NCBI RefSeq assembly: GCF_048564905.1
Contig: NC_133006.1
Span: forward strand, 13,662,501-13,726,500
Direction: 5' to 3'
Origin: Vicugna pacos
Lineage: Eukaryota; Chordata; Mammalia; Artiodactyla; Camelidae
DNA: 64,000 bases
In this document: positions 46,766 through 57,995 of the stretch, piece after piece
Numbering within the stretch: the first letter of the stretch is position 1
Layout: every line of letters begins with the position of its first letter
Notes under the pieces: model-generated
Told to the model about the DNA's origin: nothing
The model's input: only the letters and a program-made list of their open reading frames with translations
Database searches by the model: none
Made by a program: the position numbers and the translations under genes

Positions 46766-46855
46766 CAAAGCTTTGTCTGTTTTCTTCACTACAGTATCTT
46801 CAGTGCCCAGAACAGTATGTAGCTATAGTACACACTCAATAAATATGTTACACAA
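46766..46855 (+). repeat. L2 3' end, sense, right part of split copy
   Basis: AGCTTTGTCTGTTTTCTTCA, then CAGTGCCCAGAACAGTATGT, then CACACTCAATAAATATGTTA is the L2 3' terminus, continuing the copy at 46015-46599. Confidence 0.82.
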
Positions 46856-46859
46856 ACAA

Positions 46860-48070
46860 ACAAATTAATAATAATGAAGTTATTTCCAAACATCTGTAAG
46901 TCATAGATGTTTCATCATTTGGAAAGCACTGATTTCTTAATACTTTGAGCTTTAAAGGGATACGTAAAGTGTGTTTTTTTTTTTAAATATGTGTTAGTAG
47001 CATCCAGTGGTCATCACAGACAGCAAATTTATAACACTTGTCTTCTAAACACGGAAAACATTCATTTGTCTTTGAGGTCTATCGCTTTGAATTACTTTGC
47101 TTGGAGCTAAGTTGTGAACCTTCGAGTAGTATAAAAGGTTTTTATGTTCATTCTCCATCTCAATTCATAGTGTTGCAAAGATTCTATTACTGGTGTTTTT
47201 TATTTTTTGAAAATCGACACAATGAAGACATCCTCCTACACAAAGTAAGGGGAAAGAAACTGTGACGACCTCAAACTGAGCAAATGCCACAGTCAGCCCG
47301 TCCGCATGTCAGCACTGCTCTCCCCCAGGATGTTTCACTTACTACATGCAGTTACTGGACATATGGACAAATGCAGGTAGCAGTACGTGTAAAATGCGTT
47401 TCACTTTTTAAATTAATAGAAATAGGTGTTTCCATTTTGAACACCCCATCCTTTTTTCGTACTTAATCAAATAGAAAACAAGAGACACATAAAAACTCAA
47501 GTTTTTTTTTACTGCTGGGATGTTTCTGTAAATACCTCCTTTAATATCCAACCATTTTTTCCTGTACATAGGCCAGTTATCCTGCGTTAGGAGGGAGACT
47601 CTCAAGAGTTTTTCTTCGTTGTTGATAGACCCTTCGTCAGTAGAAACTGGCTCTCTTGTCCCAGTGAATCCCTAGGCTTGTAATAGTTTTGCCTGTCTTT
47701 ACTGTCAGTCTTTCTCAGCCAATTGGTTTGAGTGTAACCATCATTAACAGTATACTGTTTTGTGTATATATAGTGGAATTTTGTGTTTTCCCCAAAATCT
47801 TAAGATTTTTTTCCCTTTGATTTCTTTCAGTTGAGGAGATGAGGTTACCCTATTTACCTCTATTTACATAACAGTTATCTTTTTAATCTTACTTTATTCT
47901 TCTGCTTTTTTTTTTTTTGCTTTCCTGCTGTTTTTCTTTCATTACTTTTTATTTGTAATTTCAGAGTTTACTTGTACTTAAATGTTTCAGTGGCTGTTTT
48001 TAAATTCTGAGGAATCATGAATTTAATATGTCTCAATTTATCAACCTTAAAAATGAACTAGTATTTTTTA
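46860..48070. other. unassigned intronic sequence
   Basis: AT-rich with T runs. The part 47640-48030 may be old L1 antisense but I could not confirm it. No gene recognised. Confidence 0.4.
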
Positions 48071-48074
48071 ATTT

Positions 48075-48180
48075 TTTATGCCATCTACTGTACTAGATCC
48101 TGGGGATATAGCATAATTTTCACAACACAGTTGTTTCCTTGACAGAATTTGTAATATAGCAGAGAAGTAGACATAGTAGT
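48075..48180 (-). repeat. L2 fragment, antisense
   Basis: CATCTACTGTACTAGATCCT, then GGGGATATAGCATAATTTTC, match the reversed L2 3' end (TGTGCCAGGCACTGTTCTAG region). Confidence 0.55.
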
Positions 48181-48375
48181 AATAGTAAGAGCCCTGTGTG
48201 GACTTAATACATGCCCAGACGCTGCTCTAAACCCTGACATAGGTATCAGCTCACGTCACCGTCTACCCCATGAGGTCAGTCCTGTTATTACCGCTCTTTG
48301 CAGACCAGGACCCGAAGCACAGGGATTAGGTAACTTGCTCAGGATCACAGTTACAAAGCAAAGGTGTGAGGAGGA
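48181..48375 (-). repeat. MIR SINE remnant, antisense
   Basis: GACGCTGCTCTAAACCCTGA, then CACCGTCTACCCCATGAGGT, then CGAAGCACAGGGATTAGGTA and TCAGGATCACAGTTACAAAG cover most of a reversed MIR. Confidence 0.82.
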
Positions 48376-51225
48376 AAAACGCATGGGTGCTTGCACTGCC
48401 TGGAAAAGGAAAGTAGCAGGAGAGTGTCATATTTCTTCCAACCCAGAAAAATTTATCTGAAAGAAATTCCTCGAGTTTCATTGTGTGTGGTTACTTGCTG
48501 CCCTCGTTTCAAGGCAAATGGTTATTTTGCTTTACTTTTGCTTCTCTTTGGTCATTTCAGGTAATTTCTGAACAGAATCACACATTTTACTAAAGAACAG
48601 CCTTGTCAGATTTGTTTTACAAATGTGAAACCTCATCACTTAAACCCACTATTTTCAAAACCATAGTTGATAAGAGATTACTGTTTCTTCTTTCAGAAAT
48701 TTCAGAAACACATGAAGGGCCAAGGACACTCAGTTGCTTACCTATTGATGTGAAATCGCAGTGCTTCGCTCTTAATCATTAGCTGAAAGGGACTTTCTCT
48801 AAAGAATGTTGGTCAGCAAGGAACAGAGGTCAGGTAGTTTTGAACCATAGAAAAATTGAAAGAGCAGAGAACATTAAGTGATGTGCTATGTTGTATGTTT
48901 GTGGGAAAGAGAAAATTCAAGAGAGAGATGCTAGAAAGTTGAGATTTAAGAAATAAAACAAGATACCAAACACCAACTTTCTGTTTTTATAATTTTGCAC
49001 AATACTGGACATGGACAAAATTCTCTTAATTTTTTATGCCTCTTCTGATCCATAGATAAGCCGGGTAGAGTCTAGATGCCTATGATTAAATAGGTTTTTG
49101 TATTAATACTTTCTGTGTTAATTTGTGATTACTTGGGAACCTGCCTACCATTTAAGACAAAATTTTATGAGAGGATGCAGTCTGAATTTAAAACAAACTC
49201 TTAGGATATAATACATTTGTACGTTGGAGGATTTTATACTTTAGTTTTGAAAGTGAATTTCTGTGTGTTCACACATTTTCAATACAACAGAGCCGCTTAC
49301 TTTCTCTGGAAACTGTTTTGTCCAGCTGGTTTTCTCTGGCAACAGAAAACTCCTGGTATTAAAGAATAGTTAAAAAAAAAATATTGGCACCTCCACCTGA
49401 TTTTTTTTATAACGTTATTTAGGATGATTTTATTTCCTAAGTAAAGGACTTTATGACTGCATCTAAGACTTTATATAATTTATGTCCAAGCTACTGGCAA
49501 TGTCCTGATGGTAAATTAAAGATGCGTATTAATTCAATGGTCATTTTTTTCAGGATGATGACGCAAACTTGTCATGGGAGTTATACTTCAAAAAAGGTTA
49601 CCACTGTTCTTTCTCTGATTGGTATACAACTGTACAGACATCGTGGATTCATGAGACTAGGGATGACAAACTGAATTTATGAATTCACTTCTAGTCCATA
49701 TGATGGGTTGTTTAGAAAAATGTTTAACTCTGCTTGTAGACACATTTCTCATGTAAGGATCTGTATCTGCTAAGCAACCCAAGGATGGAAATACAGCTTA
49801 GCCTCAGGAACTGCAACTCAGACACCAGTGAAATCAGATTTCTGTTCATTATCTCTAATCTCTTGCCTCTCTCTCCACAGAGGCTTAATTTTTCTCTGCC
49901 TGTAGACCAACGTGGTTTACTTGGTGGATGACAGTCCACCGGCAGGTGCTGCAAAGTTAACTTCCTCACCTGCAGAGAGGCAGACCCAACCCCCTACAGT
50001 GACCATCTCCAGTCTCAGGAAATGGCATCCGGTTGGCCCAGTTTGTGTTGGGCGCCCAGGCCGGGACCGGGCAGCGTGGCTGGAAGGCAGGATCATGCGG
50101 TAACCACTCTCCTAGGGAGACTTGTAGGGCAGCCCTGTAGGGATGGAGGCAGCAAGAGTAGACAGCCAGCGCCTTAGCTGTTTACTGCTCAGACCATCCC
50201 TCCGTCCACCCGCTCATCGTTCAGAGCGTGCCCGCATACATGCAAGAGTTGTTCTGAGACTATCAGTGTTTTACTTCCAAAGTGATGATCATAATCTTCA
50301 TCTAAATCTAATTTCTTCGTAAAAGCTACAGGGGATACTGTCCAGTTATCTTAGACTTAAAAGAAAATGGCTAATGAAAGAGTAAACACAAAAATCCCAC
50401 TAAAGTTCACAGAACAAAGAAAGTAAAGTATTCTTCAGTCAAGCTTTTTCTCTAAAGAAGTATCCTCACTTAAAACCGTAAAACATTTCAACAAAAACAT
50501 TTCTTCAAATATGTTATTTTAAATACTATATTACTTAAGCAAATATCTAAATTCTGTATTAGTTTCTCTGAATACTTGACTTGAATTTAATTCTACCTGT
50601 CTGCCAAATATGTTGAAACTTCAAATCCATTTTTGTTAGCCAGGTTAAATGTTTATTTTGTTTTCCCACATAATATGCTCTTTAAAGTGTCACAGGCGTA
50701 CCAAATATGATTTCTTTTTAATAGGGACTTGGTAGGGTTTTTTTCTTTCTTCAGTTAATGGTATAGGATATGCTTCTCTTAAGGGACATGCAGAGGTCCG
50801 GCCGTGTTCCCTGCCTACTGAGGGTGTCTACTGGCTTTGTTAGCTGTTGGAAAATGGACAAGAACTTTCTTTAAGGAAGTTTAAAACGTGTCCACTAAGT
50901 ATACCTGCATCTTCAAAGCCTCACTGTTATTTTCATATAATCAGAATGCCAAAGGCTTTTCTAGAACTGTAGAATTTCTAGTTTTATCCCACAAGTGACT
51001 CTGTATAGACTAGTACAGTGAAGAAGTCTTAGGCTACGGTGACTTCGAAGTAACTGACACTGTTTGATTATGTTTCCCTTTTCCTCTGCTCATCTGTGTT
51101 GAAAAACATCCACTTGAAAATTTTGCTCTTATTTTCAAAGAACATCACCATGCCTTTGGCTACTACAGTCTCCTAGATATACTGCGCTAAAAAAGCCATT
51201 TGCTGATAGCTTTTAGCGTATATTT
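48376..51225. other. unassigned intronic sequence
   Basis: Mostly AT-rich without recognised repeats. A GC-rich block at 49915-50105 contains five CpG within its last 60 nt and an open 63-codon plus-strand frame, but I do not recognise it. Confidence 0.45.
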
Positions 51226-51229
51226 TATT

Positions 51230-51690
51230 TATTTTAAAAAGACAGATTTACTATTCAGCCTCCACATGAATTGCATAGTGGTTGGTATTTTTTGCCAAGT
51301 CCATTAGTACGTCGTCTTAGATTTCTTGTATTGGACCTCGTTCGTGACAGGAGCCTCTCGAGGGGGAGGCGTTTGAAGCCGGAGCAGTCATGATCTTCTC
51401 CTTTAACTTCCCTGAGAAAGTGTACCTGGAATTCTTTTTCCTTTCTCCATCTATTATGAAAGTGCAGATTCTTATGAACGCCTCAGTCTCTCTTCCATCA
51501 TCAGTATCACCAGGCCTCCTGGTTTCCTCGGTCCAGTGCCCTTCTGTGGGGGAGATGGGAGGCACAACGAAAGTTGGTGCAGGAGTCAGGTAGCTGGAAA
51601 TATTGCCATCCAAATGCCACATCCCTCTTTGTACCTTGCAGCTGCATTTAATCATAGCACTGAGTTGTGGCCCGTGAAATGTAAGCATAA
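51230..51690 (-). other. possible processed retrocopy or chance open frame
   Basis: On minus, 51688-51317 is open for 123 codons, followed on minus by about 100 nt that end near AAATAAATAAAAT, a polyadenylation-like context. The translation has ordinary protein composition (for example IRICTFIIDGERKKNSRY and FSGKLKEKIMTAPASNAS), but I recognise no family. There is no clear poly-A tail or target duplication. I rate chance as more likely than a gene. Confidence 0.2.
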
Positions 51691-51799
51691 GTATTCTACT
51701 GGACTTCTGCTAGTGTTCTTAAAATAGAAGGGTTGCAGCCTTTTTCATACCTTTCTGTGTTTGATTGCTTTATCCAGATGTGATTTCTGGAGCTTTCTG

Positions 51800-51862
51800 A
51801 ATCATGAAGACAGAGCCACAGCCTACACAATGTTGTATGTCTGTTATATCCCAATAAAGCAA
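51800..51862 (+). repeat. L1 3' terminus, sense
   Basis: ACAATGTTGTATGTCTGTTA, then TATCCCAATAAAGC, matches the L1MA-type 3' end (TTATATCTCAATAAA). A tetranucleotide tract follows, perhaps grown from the element's tail. Confidence 0.5.
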
Positions 51863-51885
51863 GGGGTGGGGCGTGGCAGGGAACA

Positions 51886-51981
51886 AGTGAGTGAATGAAT
51901 AGGTAGGTAAGTAGGTAGGTAGGTAGATAGATAGATATACATACAGGATGACTGGATGGATGGATGGATAGACAGACAGAG
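51886..51981. repeat. compound tetranucleotide microsatellite
   Basis: GTGA/ATGA, then TAGG, TAGA, TGGA and CAGA tetranucleotides in succession over about 95 nt. Confidence 0.92.
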
Positions 51982-53480
51982 CAAGCTTTTAAAAGGTGAG
52001 TGGGTGGGGAGGGAAGGGGAGCCACAGCTTAGAAATGTCAGAGCAAATGCTGGAAGAGACCAGGGCCCTCGTGACTTCAGTAAGTGGTTATATTAAGCCA
52101 GAACTATTTATCTCCAGAATTCATGTATATGAGGAAAAATAAACGTCTATCTTGCTTAAACAACTATAATTTGGTATCAAATTGTATGCAGCCAAAATTA
52201 TTTAACTAGTAAAACCTGTTGGATGAGCCCCCTAGGTTGATAAAATTGAGAATACACTTCTAGAAAGTAATTCGTTTCTTAGGATAGACCTGGTCTGGGT
52301 CTTTTACCTACATCGTTGATTGTCCTCTCTTGTTAATTCCAAGATAATTGACAAACTAAGTCTGTTTTTCATATTAAAGGAATATTCTGTCATACAGCCT
52401 GTGATTTTCAAAGAACTGTCCTACCCCCACGACAAGTGTTCATGTCTTAATGTGTTTCAGCCTAAGTCTCATATTAATTAAAAGAGTTTTGTTTATCAGA
52501 ACTTAGGAACATCAAAAGGTTGAAGAAGTCATTCAGCATTTATTAGTATGCTTCCTGCTTCTAAAATTCCAGAGGGAAGTAGGGGAAAGAATTTGATTTT
52601 AGATTTTTTGTTTGTTTGTTTGTTAATCAAAATATCCATCCTGCTACTTAAGAAATTAAAATACTGTGCTATAGAAAATAAGTACCATCTGGGCTGTGTG
52701 TTTTCCTGCCTCCTCTAAAGAACACTATGCAAAGGAGGGCATGCAAAGTAACAGGGCATGATCCATTTAACCCTGCTTGAGGGACACCTGATGTGCTGCC
52801 GGAGGAGGATTACTTAGAAGTAGTATATAAATCAAACTGTAGTTTATTTCATCCTATTGTAAATGTACCAGGAAAGCACCAATATAAAAGAACTCTTAAG
52901 AGTATTGCTTTTGTGCAATGAAGAATCTTACTTTATTATTTAGGCAAGGTTGTATTTTCATGGTGTGGACTGTCAACATTCATCTCAGTGTTGCCGCTGT
53001 GTGTGTGTGTTTGTGTTTGAATTCACCTGTAACAGTTGGTAACATCCAATCTGGTCATGGGATCACTGTGGCCCCAGTGGTCATCGGGGTGGTGGGACTT
53101 CTCTGACTGGCTGCATTCTGCTCTCCCCGCTTTCACCTTCCCCCTGTTCCTCCTCCGTGGAGCCTTCTTGTTGCGTCTTCCTCTGTGGAAGAGGATGACC
53201 TTCCCCACAGATGAGAACATGCTTTACGTCACTACAGTGTGTTCCCCACTTTAAAGCTACAAACTAACAACACAGGCACGCCTGCGCCCACGTGCGCAGA
53301 CACACACTACACACTCTCAGAGTGTTTAGCCTATGTGTTTCCCTTGGCATCATTTTCCTAATTCAGGATGTCGGTCATCACAGAAGAGTATGAAGTCTTT
53401 ATTATCGAGTGACAGATTTTTTCTCTGTCTCTTACCAAGCGTTTGCTACATGCCTGCCTCCTTTCTGAGTTCTCTTTGTA
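51982..53480. other. unassigned intronic sequence
   Basis: No gene. A GTTT microsatellite lies at 52608-52624 and a short GT run near 53000. The stretch 53040-53220 is somewhat GC-rich but unassigned. Confidence 0.5.
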
Positions 53481-53484
53481 CTGC

Positions 53485-53695
53485 ACGGTATCAGCTCTGA
53501 GTCAGACAGACCTTGGTGCTCAAATCACAGTTCCATCTTTTATCTTGTCTGGGATATCCTTGTGACCCTAGACAAGTTACTAAATGTTTCTGACTCAGAT
53601 TCTCAACCGGGGCCACATCTTAGAACTGTTGGGAAGGATTTGTGGTAACATCTGGAACGTACCTAGCTCAGTGCCCAGCACCTGTGTGTCTAAGA
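53485..53695 (+). repeat. MIR SINE remnant
   Basis: CTCTGAGTCAGACAGACCTT, then GTGACCCTAGACAAGTTACT, then CAGTGCCCAGCACCTGTGTG follow MIR order over about 210 bp. Confidence 0.82.
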
Positions 53696-54379
53696 AACAG
53701 TATCAGTCTTCAACAGAGTCTTCTTTATAAAACGTGCAATGAGGCTCAATTCCTGTGGATGTACATACAAATGAAATTTAGCTTGGGTACAGTCTTCCTT
53801 TCATAGTGACTACAGTCAACCAGTCAAAGAATTTACAGCATATGAAAGGTCAAGTTGCTGGAATATCTAACACTGACTGCTGTCCCCAGTAAACTGACTC
53901 AGAAAAAGTGTGTAGCCTCAGAAGGCACTGTGTAAGATAACTCCATAACGTTGGTCCACTCAGATCTTGCTAAATATCCTGTTCACATTAGAATGCATTT
54001 CTAAATCTTATCACAACATAACTCAAGTTTTGGGGTTTTCAGTTCTGTAAAAACTAAACCAGTTTCTTATCAGAGCTACTGAAGAGGTTTTCAGGTAACA
54101 TTTTTTAGATTATGGCAAATCTAGGTCTCTAGCATTGTAACATGTAGCAGTAATATCTAGTTGAATTGTCTGGTAATTTTACTTGGCTAATTCTATCTAT
54201 ATTCAGTTAGAAAATGTTCTATGTGAGGAAGGAGTTTTGTTCTGTAAGTCAGTGATCTAGTGGGAAGCTCACTGGTTTCAGAGAAGGAATCTTAAGTCTT
54301 TCTAGCAAAATGCCTCAAGGAAAAACAACAGAAATGTTCATCCAAGTACTGAACACACCTGACCCTGCTTGGCTTCTGA

Positions 54380-54505
54380 GGTGAGAAGGGACAGGGAGTC
54401 TCCGGGCTGGTGAACCTGCGGGAAGAGGACCCAGGAACTCTCTGTTACTGTTTTTGCAAATTTTCTGCAAATTGAAATTATTTCAAAATAAGAGGGTTTT
54501 TTTTT
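54380..54505 (+). repeat. possible L1 3' terminus, sense
   Basis: TTGCAAATTTTCTGCAAATT, then GAAATTATTTCAAAATAAGA, resembles the 3' end of old L1 elements (CTGTAAATCTGAAATTATTT). Weak left edge. Confidence 0.45.
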
Positions 54506-54514
54506 AAGCCACAG

Positions 54515-54632
54515 AGAGTCAGTGAGATCAGTGTCTTCATTTATAAAATGGAGATGATATAATAGGTGGTCTTCCTACCCACACAGCTGTTGAGAGAATC
54601 AACAAGGCAGTATCCATAACATCAGAAACGCT
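54515..54632 (+). repeat. MIR 3' half
   Basis: TCAGTGTCTTCATTTATAAA, then ATGGAGATGATATAATAGGT, then CAGCTGTTGAGAGAATCAAC match the second half of MIR. Confidence 0.72.
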
Positions 54633-54639
54633 GCTGTGC

Positions 54640-56635
54640 TTTGAGTCTTCCTTGCTGACCTCACCCGTTTAACTACCTCTGATCTTTCGTTCTTCTCGCT
54701 GCCAAAGTGGTCTTCGCTTCTCTAAAGATTTCGTGGTTACTTTCTGTAAGATGAAGCACTGCCTAACATCACCACGTTGCTAAAACAATTTTCCTTTCTT
54801 CCCCCTTTGGAATCCATTCCACACCCGCTGTGGCCTGCCTGCTGCAAGCCTGCTTACTGAAAAAGTCGGCCTAATGGCGGCTGACATTTAATCAAATAAC
54901 AGTTATAATACATTTACTCATGAGTAAAGGCTGATTAAAATTTGGGCACTGACATCTAAGGATGGGAATTTCATCATCAAATATCTTAATAGAAACCATT
55001 TTGTTAAATAACCATAATTATAGGTTTTACATTTATGATTCCAGGGGATTTTGCTGTTCTGCATTCTTTGAAGCCCAAGAGGAGGTCATAGTATTCAGGC
55101 TGCTTGAAATACTGAATCTAAGTACACGCCAGGCTTCTTTGGGAGATAAGTCCCTACAGGACTATCCTTCCAAGATTGTGAACCCACAGTTATTTCAAAG
55201 ATGAGTCCTGTTTTTGTTTATTTTTTAATTAGTTAGGCAGAGTTTTTTTAAAAGATAAGAATTGAAAATAGGCATTAATTTTTTGAATGTGTAGACATTT
55301 CTGCTTATTCCTGTTAATAATTTGGGAACTTTTATTTATTACATTGGAAACAAAAGCAACTTGGATAGTGATGATTGCTATTGTGTTCTCATTATAGTCA
55401 TAGCTGGTCAAGTCTGTTTCTGTGTGTGTGTGGTTTTTTTTTTCATTGATTAAATCTTGGCAGACTCAGGAAGTCCCTTTCTTCTTTTTGTTTTGTGTTA
55501 ACTCATGCTTTCAGCCAGATCAGTGTGTGGCAGGTTTCTGTTGTGAACTTGCTCATTTCTGACTCATGAAGACAGCTCAGCCAATTATGGGCAAAGAAAT
55601 GTCAGCTCTAAAATGATTAAGAGCATTCTCTTTAGGGGAATAAACAATGTAATTTGGTTTGTTTTGCTTCTCATCTTAACTCAGATGGTGTCCAGTTATA
55701 AAAGCCTATTTTTCTTCTACAACATATTCCCTTGGGAATTTCTCCTAGACTGGTGACTTCGTTTCTTCACTGGTTCATCATGTAATAGTTCATCTTTATT
55801 ATTCGTCTTTCTTGTTTTTGAATTTTTAAAGCATGTGTGATTCAAATTTATTGCTTAACATGTTTTTCTATACCCCCCTTTTATTTCAGAGTTTGTTTAC
55901 AGCAGTATATTCCTTCTATTGAAAATTCCTAAATGAAAAATTTTACTATCTTACTGGAATACCATCTTAATTAGAATACTTAAGGTTTACTATGTGAAGT
56001 GCAGTTTTTAAATTATTTTATAAACTGGGTGATTGAAACCATCACCATAAATTATAGGAGGTGGAGACTGTAAGCTGGTTATTTAATTTATCACTGAGCC
56101 AGTTTTCTCTGCTACTTCTCAGCATTTCCGGCAGCAAGAGTGTAGCGTTGGGATGGGAGTGGGATTCATATGCGAGGTAAGAGCAGGTCCGGGTGTGTTG
56201 GCTCAGGAGGTTTAGAAGGAGGAGCATTGGTTCCGGTGTCTGTTTGACAAGTGCTCTTTCATACATGCTCTGTGGATAAGCCCGTCACTTTTGCAACAGA
56301 CCATGATGTCAGCACCAAGCAGGGATTTGATGGAAATGACACATGATTACATTTTTTAAAGGTCACTCTGATGAGTTGGGGATTCGATGTTCCTTCAGTG
56401 TTGCGGTCGTCCTGTGAGTCCCATGTGTGAAGTGGTCTCTGTTTTGAAACGAGATATGGAGGCACGTGCTTGCTCCTTGAAGGACAGGCAGTGTAGGAAA
56501 GCACAGTGGTTTTCAAGTTCTGCCCTGCAATTTCTGGTGTTTCATTGAGAAACACCTGGCAGAGGAGAAGGAAAATAGGAGGGCTCTAGGGCTGCATGCC
56601 TGACCTGTGTCACTTCTGCATTAGCGGTGTCATCC
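54640..56635. other. unassigned intronic sequence
   Basis: AT-rich with no gene or confident repeat. The part 56040-56560 is more mixed in composition and not recognised. Confidence 0.45.
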
Positions 56636-56639
56636 ATGA

Positions 56640-56870
56640 GGCTCATGGTGAGAAGAGCGCAGACTTTGTAGTAAGACAGACCTGGCTTCAGAAGGCAGCG
56701 CGCCTTGCTTGCTCAGCAAAATTAGACAAGTTGCCTGACGCGTGTAAGCCGTAGCATCTTCACTTTAAAAATAGGAATCATATCTGCCCATTGAGAATTA
56801 AAAGAGATAATGAAAGGACCAAGTGTGGCACCCACATATAGTAATGAGTGAACCGCCGTTAGTCCCCTTC
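56640..56870 (+). repeat. MIR SINE, nearly full length
   Basis: GAAGAGCGCAGACTTTGTAG, then AAGACAGACCTGGCTTCAGA, then TAGACAAGTTGCCTGACGCG, then AATTAAAAGAGATAATGAAA match MIR from near its head to near its end. Confidence 0.82.
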
Positions 56871-56879
56871 CCCTTCAAC

Positions 56880-57101
56880 TAGTGGCTCTCAACTGGGTGT
56901 GGTTTTGCCCCCAAGAGAACACTTGGCCACGTTTGGAGACATTTTCGGTTTTCATAGCCCACAGAGTAATGGGCAGGTGCCAAAGGCATTTAGTGAGTAG
57001 AGGTCAGGGATGCCAGTAAGCCTCCTACGGTGCCCAGGGCAGACCCCAACGAAGCACTCTTCAGCCCCAAATGTCAGTAGTGCCAAGACCGAGAAACCCT
57101 G
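56880..57101. mobile_element. MER5A (hAT-Charlie MITE)
   Basis: AGTGGCTCTCAACTGGGTGT, TTGCCCCCAAGAGAACACTT, GTCAGGGATGCCAGTAAGCC and CCAAATGTCAGTAGTGCCAA, ending GACCGAGAAACCCTG, cover the whole roughly 190-220-bp MER5A. The 8-bp flanks CCTTCAAC and CCTTAAGG are only partly alike. No transposase. Confidence 0.93.
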
Positions 57102-57149
57102 CCTTAAGGGTATTAACTTTTCTATGAAGAGAATGTAGGAAGAAGTATA

Positions 57150-57995
57150 TATGGGTTCATTCCACCAATATTTATGAAACACTACTATGTGTCAAGCTCT
57201 GCAGAAGCTTTGGGGGTTTAGCAGTGAATAAAATAGATGTAGTCTCTGCCAACAGGGAACTTACATTCTAGTTGGGGAGGAAGAGACAATAAATGAATAA
57301 TTATATAATATCATTGTGGCAGATGGCAGTAAGAGCTATGAAGACAAATGACGCAGGGTAATGGGTAGAGAGTGACCTGGGGAGCTGCTGCTTTCTGTAA
57401 AGTGGTCATAAACAGCTTCTTTCCTATGGTGACTTTTGGACAGAGACCTGCAGGAAGTGAAGGAGCAAGCCAGACAGTGATGTACAGTTAGGGCATTCGG
57501 GACAGAATATAGCAGATGCAAAGGCTCTGGGGTGAGAATGTACTTAGCATTTTCAAGAAACTTCAGGATAGGCCAGTGTGGCTGGAGTGGAATAAGTGAG
57601 AAGGGTTGTGGCAGGAGGGGAGATCAGAGAGGGAACAGGGAACCAGGTTATCTGGGGATTTATAGGCCATTCTCAGGGTTTTGGCTTTTATTCTATGTGA
57701 GATGAGAAGCTATGGGAAGTTTTGATCATTTAATAGCATGATTTGATTTGCATCTTCTAAAACATCACTCTGGCCATTGTGCAGTGAATAGACAGTCAGG
57801 GGCAAGGGTAGGGGAAGAGGAAGAGTGGAAGCAGGAAGACCCTTTGGGAGATTATTCAATGATGCAGGGAGAAATGATGGTGATGATGATGGCGGCTTGG
57901 ACCAGAGTAGTAGCAGAAAATGGAAGGTGGTGAAAAGTGGTTTAATCCAGGTGTGTTTTAAAGGTAGGGCTCATGGAACTTGCTTAGGGGGAATT
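57150..57995 (-). repeat. L2 LINE, antisense, about 845 bp
   Basis: In reverse order this has nearly all landmarks of the L2 3' half: AACACTACTATGTGTCAAGC, GGAACTTACATTCTAGTTGG, GATGCAAAGGCTCTGGGGTG, GGGTTTTGGCTTTTATTCTA, CATCACTCTGGCCATTGTGC, ATGATGGCGGCTTGGACCAG, and TAAAGGTAGGGCTCATGG. It is one of the longest and best-kept L2 copies here, continuous through 845 bp. Confidence 0.93.
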
